Part shown: positions 31,921 to 34,475 of the stretch, piece after piece
Layout of the letters: every line of letters begins with the position of its first letter
Position numbering within the stretch: the stretch's first letter is position 1
Source of the DNA: Streptomyces sp. NRRL F-6131
GTDB lineage: Bacteria > Actinomycetota > Actinomycetes > Streptomycetales > Streptomycetaceae
DNA: 34,475 nucleotides
Direction: 5' to 3'
Assembly: GCA_000719695.1 (NCBI GenBank)
Contig: JOHN01000074.1
Coordinates: forward strand, 1-34,475
Made by a program: the position numbers and the translations under genes
The notes under the pieces: generated by a model
What the model saw: only the letters and a program-made list of their open reading frames with translations
Databases searched by the model: none
What the model was told of the DNA's origin: nothing

Positions 31921-34107
31921 TTACGCCGGGCCGCTCGGCGGGGTCGGCCTTTCGGGAGCGGGCCCGGGCGGGGCCGACGGTCGGGCGCCCACGGAGCGCA
32001 GCAGGTCGGCGAGGGTCCGGGCGGCAGGGGCCGCGGCCAGGCCGTCCAGGGTGACCGGCCGCCCGGACCCGTCCGCGACCGGCAGGCGCCAGTTCGGGTA
32101 CTGGTCCCAGGTGCCGGGCAGGTTCTGCGGCCGCGGATCGCCGACCACGTCGGGCAGCCAGACGCCGACCAGCTCGGCCGGGGTGTCGGCGAGGAAGCGG
32201 TAGAGCGCGGCGGCGGACAGCGGCTCGTCCCCCGCCAGCAGGCCCAGCCGGACCAGCTCGGCCCGCCAGTCGGCCAGCTCGGCGGCCGCCTCCGCCTGCT
32301 CCTCGCCCAGCGGGCGGGCCAGCAGGCCCAGCCGGTGGCGCAGCTCCACGTGCTCGCCGGAGAGCCGCGCGGCGGTGGACGGCAGGTCGTGCGTGGTCAG
32401 GGTGGCCAGGCTGCCCGGGCGCCAGCGGCCGGGCGGCAGGATCTCGCCCTCGGCCTGCCAGTCCCGCTCGAACCAGAGCACCGAGGTGCCGAGCACGCCG
32501 CGCGCCGCCAGCTCCTCGCGGACGCCCGGCTCCACGGTGCCGAGGTCCTCGCCGACCACGGCGGTGCCGGCCCGCTGCGCCTCCAGGGCGAGCACCGCGA
32601 GCATCGCCTCCGCGTCGTAGCGGACGTAGACGCCCTCCGTCGGGGCGTGCCCGACCGGCACCCACCAGAGCCGGAACAGGCCCATCACGTGGTCGATCCG
32701 CAGGGCGCCGGCGTGCCGGGCGGCGGAGCGGATCAGCTCGGCGAACGGCGCGTAGCCGACGGCGGCCAGCGCGTCCGGGCGCCAGGGCGGCAGGCCCCAG
32801 TCCTGGCCGTGCGCGTTGAAGGCGTCCGGCGGGGCGCCGACCGAGATGCCGCCGGCCAGGACGTCCTGGAGCGCCCAGGCGTCGGCGCCGTCCGGGTGGA
32901 CGCCGACCGCGAGGTCGTGCACCAGGCCGACCGGCATGCCGGCGGTGCGGGCGGCCCGCTGGGCCCGGCCGAGCTGACGGTCGACCTGCCAGGCGAGCCA
33001 CTGGTGGAAGGCGACCCGGTCGGCGAGCTCGGCGGCCTCGTGCCGGACGTGCGGGGAGTCGGGATGGCGCAGGCCCTTGGGCCAGTGGTGGTGGTCGGCG
33101 CCGTGCCGCTCCGCCAGGGCGTTCCAGACGGCGTACCGCTCCAGCCAGGTGCCCTCGCCGTCCCGGAAGGCGTCGAACGCGGCCGTGCGGACGGCGCCGC
33201 GCTCGTCCGCGTGCTCCCGGTAGGCGTCGTGCAGCAGCTCCAGGGCGCGGCGCTTGAGGGCCCAGACCTCGTCGCGGTCGATGAGGCCGTCGTGCTCCAG
33301 CACCTCGGCGCGCAGCCGGGCGGCGCGGGCGAGCAGTTCGTCGGCCTCGGCGCGCCGCTCGCCGGTCAGGTAGGCGTACTCGGGGACCTCCTCGACCCGC
33401 AGGTGGACCGGGTCCGCGAAGCGACGCGAGGAGGGACGGTAGGGGGACGGGTCGGAGGGCGTCGAGGGCAGGGCCGCGTGCAGCGGGTTGATCTGGAGGA
33501 AGCCCGCGCCGAGGGAGCCCGCCCAGGTGGCCAGGTCGGCGAGGTCGGCGAGGTCGCCCATGCCCCAGGAGCGGTCGGAGAGCACGGAGTACAGCTGCGC
33601 CAGGAAGCCCCAGCCGCGGCCGGGGAGGGCGGGGAGGCGGTCGGGGGCGACGATCAGGTGGGCGGTGGCGGCGCGGTCCAGGACCTCCGCGTGCAGGGTG
33701 TGCCGGCCGGGCGGCAGGTCGGCGGGCAGCCAGTGGGCGTGGCCGCGCGGGAGCCGCCACTGCTCGCCGTCCTCCAGGACGACGGTCAGCCGGGTGTCGG
33801 CGGGGAGGTCCAGCGCGGTGCGGCGGCCGGCCCGGGCGACGACGGTCGGGGGCAGCAGCCGGGCCTGCTGCTCGGCCCGGTGACGGGCGAGGGCCTCGCG
33901 GGCGGCGTCGGGCGTGGCCGCGTCCACGCCGAGGGCGGCGAGGACGGCGACCAGGGTGCGGGCGCCCGCCGGTACGCCCCCGGGGCCGCGGCGGGTGTCC
34001 ACCCCGTGGGCCTGCGCCAGCGCCAGCAGCTCGGGCGGAGGCGGCGGCGCGTCCTGCGCCGGGACCTCCAGTCCGTCGGCTCCGTCACGGTCGAGATAAG
34101 CGGCCAC
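31921..34107 (-). CDS. malQ: 4-alpha-glucanotransferase (amylomaltase)
   Basis: MalQ disproportionates maltodextrins by moving alpha-1,4-glucan segments, releasing glucose; it is cytoplasmic and works with glycogen and maltose metabolism. The 728-residue protein is a GH77 enzyme: GFLQINPLHAALPSTPSDPS, SPYRPSSRRFADP, the nucleophile Asp near 472 in ALRIDHVMGLFRLWW, the acid/base Glu near 521 in VVGEDLGTVEP, and the third Asp near 574 in LTTHDLPSTAARL. Their spacing (about 49 and 53) matches E. coli MalQ. The N-terminal 150 residues are the extra domain seen in MalQ rather than short amylomaltases, with WLPADLPPGRHTLHAEVLD. GTG 34107 is 9 nt after GGAG. It is followed 20 nt later by a small membrane protein gene. 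Confidence 0.95.
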   Translation of the reverse strand: MAAYLDRDGADGLEVPAQDAPPPPPELLALAQAHGVDTRRGPGGVPAGARTLVAVLAALGVDAATPDAAREALARHRAEQQARLLPPTVVARAGRRTALDLPADTRLTVVLEDGEQWRLPRGHAHWLPADLPPGRHTLHAEVLDRAATAHLIVAPDRLPALPGRGWGFLAQLYSVLSDRSWGMGDLADLADLATWAGSLGAGFLQINPLHAALPSTPSDPSPYRPSSRRFADPVHLRVEEVPEYAYLTGERRAEADELLARAARLRAEVLEHDGLIDRDEVWALKRRALELLHDAYREHADERGAVRTAAFDAFRDGEGTWLERYAVWNALAERHGADHHHWPKGLRHPDSPHVRHEAAELADRVAFHQWLAWQVDRQLGRAQRAARTAGMPVGLVHDLAVGVHPDGADAWALQDVLAGGISVGAPPDAFNAHGQDWGLPPWRPDALAAVGYAPFAELIRSAARHAGALRIDHVMGLFRLWWVPVGHAPTEGVYVRYDAEAMLAVLALEAQRAGTAVVGEDLGTVEPGVREELAARGVLGTSVLWFERDWQAEGEILPPGRWRPGSLATLTTHDLPSTAARLSGEHVELRHRLGLLARPLGEEQAEAAAELADWRAELVRLGLLAGDEPLSAAALYRFLADTPAELVGVWLPDVVGDPRPQNLPGTWDQYPNWRLPVADGSGRPVTLDGLAAAPAARTLADLLRSVGARPSAPPGPAPERPTPPSGPA

Positions 34108-34142
34108 TCGCGGCTCCTGCGATGTCTCGGCAACGCCCAGTC

Positions 34143-34159
34143 AGGACAGGCACAGTCCT
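34143..34159. promoter_or_regulatory. Small inverted repeat upstream of malQ
   Basis: AGGAC (34143-34147) and GTCCT (34155-34159) flank 7 nt, about 36 nt upstream of the malQ start. It overlaps a TAGGAC that could be a -10 box on the minus strand. It could be an operator of the malQ transcript; evidence is limited to position and symmetry. Confidence 0.25.
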
Positions 34160-34203
34160 ACCCGGGTGACGGCCCGGTGACCCGGCGCGACACGACGGCC
34201 CCT

Positions 34204-34345
34204 CCCGTTCATTGACCCCAACCACCCACCGCCCCCCCGACCGGATCGAACCCCGCCCCTCGCTCAACAGCCCGTTCATCGACCCGAACCACCCTTCGCC
34301 CCAGACCGGGTCGAACCCCACCCCGCGCCAACGGCCCGTTCGTTG
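34204..34345. repeat. Tandem direct repeat of about 67 nt
   Basis: CCCGTTC followed by a TTGACCCC-like or TCGACCCG-like segment recurs at 34204, 34271 and 34335 (periods 67 and 64). The second half of each full unit also repeats (gaccgggtcgaacccc-type sequence at about 34239 and 34304). Two full copies and the start of a third are present. The 34108-34475 gap contains no credible gene. Confidence 0.8.
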
Positions 34346-34372
34346 ACCCCAGCCCCGCGCCGGACCGCGAGC

Positions 34373-34475
34373 GAGCGCCGACCGTCGGCACCGGGTCAAA
34401 GCGCCCCGGAGGCGAGCCGAGCCCCCAAAAGAGGTGCGAGCGAGCCGAAGGGGCGCGCCGGTGCCGAAAGGGAGA
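34373..34475. repeat. Second location of the dispersed GC-rich repeat, cut by the window edge
   Basis: 34373-34416 is a diverged copy of the 44-nt unit found at 17748-17791 and 17871-17914 (differences in the stretch after the GACCGTCGGC core). 34442-34475 repeats the second half of the 62-nt unit (GAGCCGAAGGGGCGCGCCGG and on), which runs off the window. Between them lies a different 25-nt spacer. Confidence 0.85.

Overview
The window is very GC-rich, with mostly GTG/ATG starts, coding on both strands and short gaps that often hold strong hairpins. It carries whiI, the actinobacterial coproporphyrin branch of haem synthesis (hemQ with the His/Tyr pair typical of Actinobacteria), a DUF3000 gene and a ROK regulator next to dxs. 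Together these point to a chromosomal segment of a Streptomycetaceae member (Streptomyces or Kitasatospora). No transposase, integrase, tRNA, rRNA or CRISPR array was seen. The only repeat-like DNA lies in two intergenic regions (17618-17914 and 34204-34475).

Layout. 1-5086 (minus): the 5' part of a membrane-anchored ATP-binding sensor kinase, a metallo-beta-lactamase-fold hydrolase, a membrane-anchored protein of unknown function and a tandem GNAT acetyltransferase. 5354-8835 (plus): a four-gene cassette of an MNIO/DUF692 iron oxidase, a small partner protein translationally coupled to it, a membrane protein with a Gly/Ser/Cys tail that holds all nine of its cysteines, and a tail-less paralogue of that membrane protein. 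8902-11691 (minus): a Uma2-type nuclease-fold protein, coproporphyrinogen oxidase (hemG/cgoX) and coproheme decarboxylase (hemQ). 11905-13002 (plus): a DUF4349 lipoprotein. hemE (minus) lies back to back with DUF3000 (plus), followed by whiI and an RNase D-like nuclease. After a 0.6-kb repeat-bearing gap comes a fatty-acid beta-oxidation operon (thiolase plus multifunctional FadB). The minus strand then carries a GT39-like glycosyltransferase, dxs and a Rok7B7-like regulator. The plus strand follows with a PQQ-propeller membrane protein and pepN. The minus strand ends with malQ and a small membrane protein.

Main interest. The 5354-8835 cassette is the best candidate for a poorly described system. 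An MNIO-family enzyme (relatives modify cysteines of ribosomal peptides or make copper-binding products) sits in an operon-like run with a partner-like protein and a probable membrane-bound substrate whose cysteines all lie in a low-complexity tail. The tail-less paralogue could be a scaffold, partner or regulator. The cassette is cut off from the convergent haem genes by a 17-bp-stem terminator, so it looks like a self-contained unit. Substrate identity and chemistry are inferred. Secondary points are a family of GC-rich intergenic repeats shared by two distant gaps, a WhiG-type promoter with an adjacent palindrome before whiI, a triple perfect hairpin after pepN, and several starts that look leaderless.
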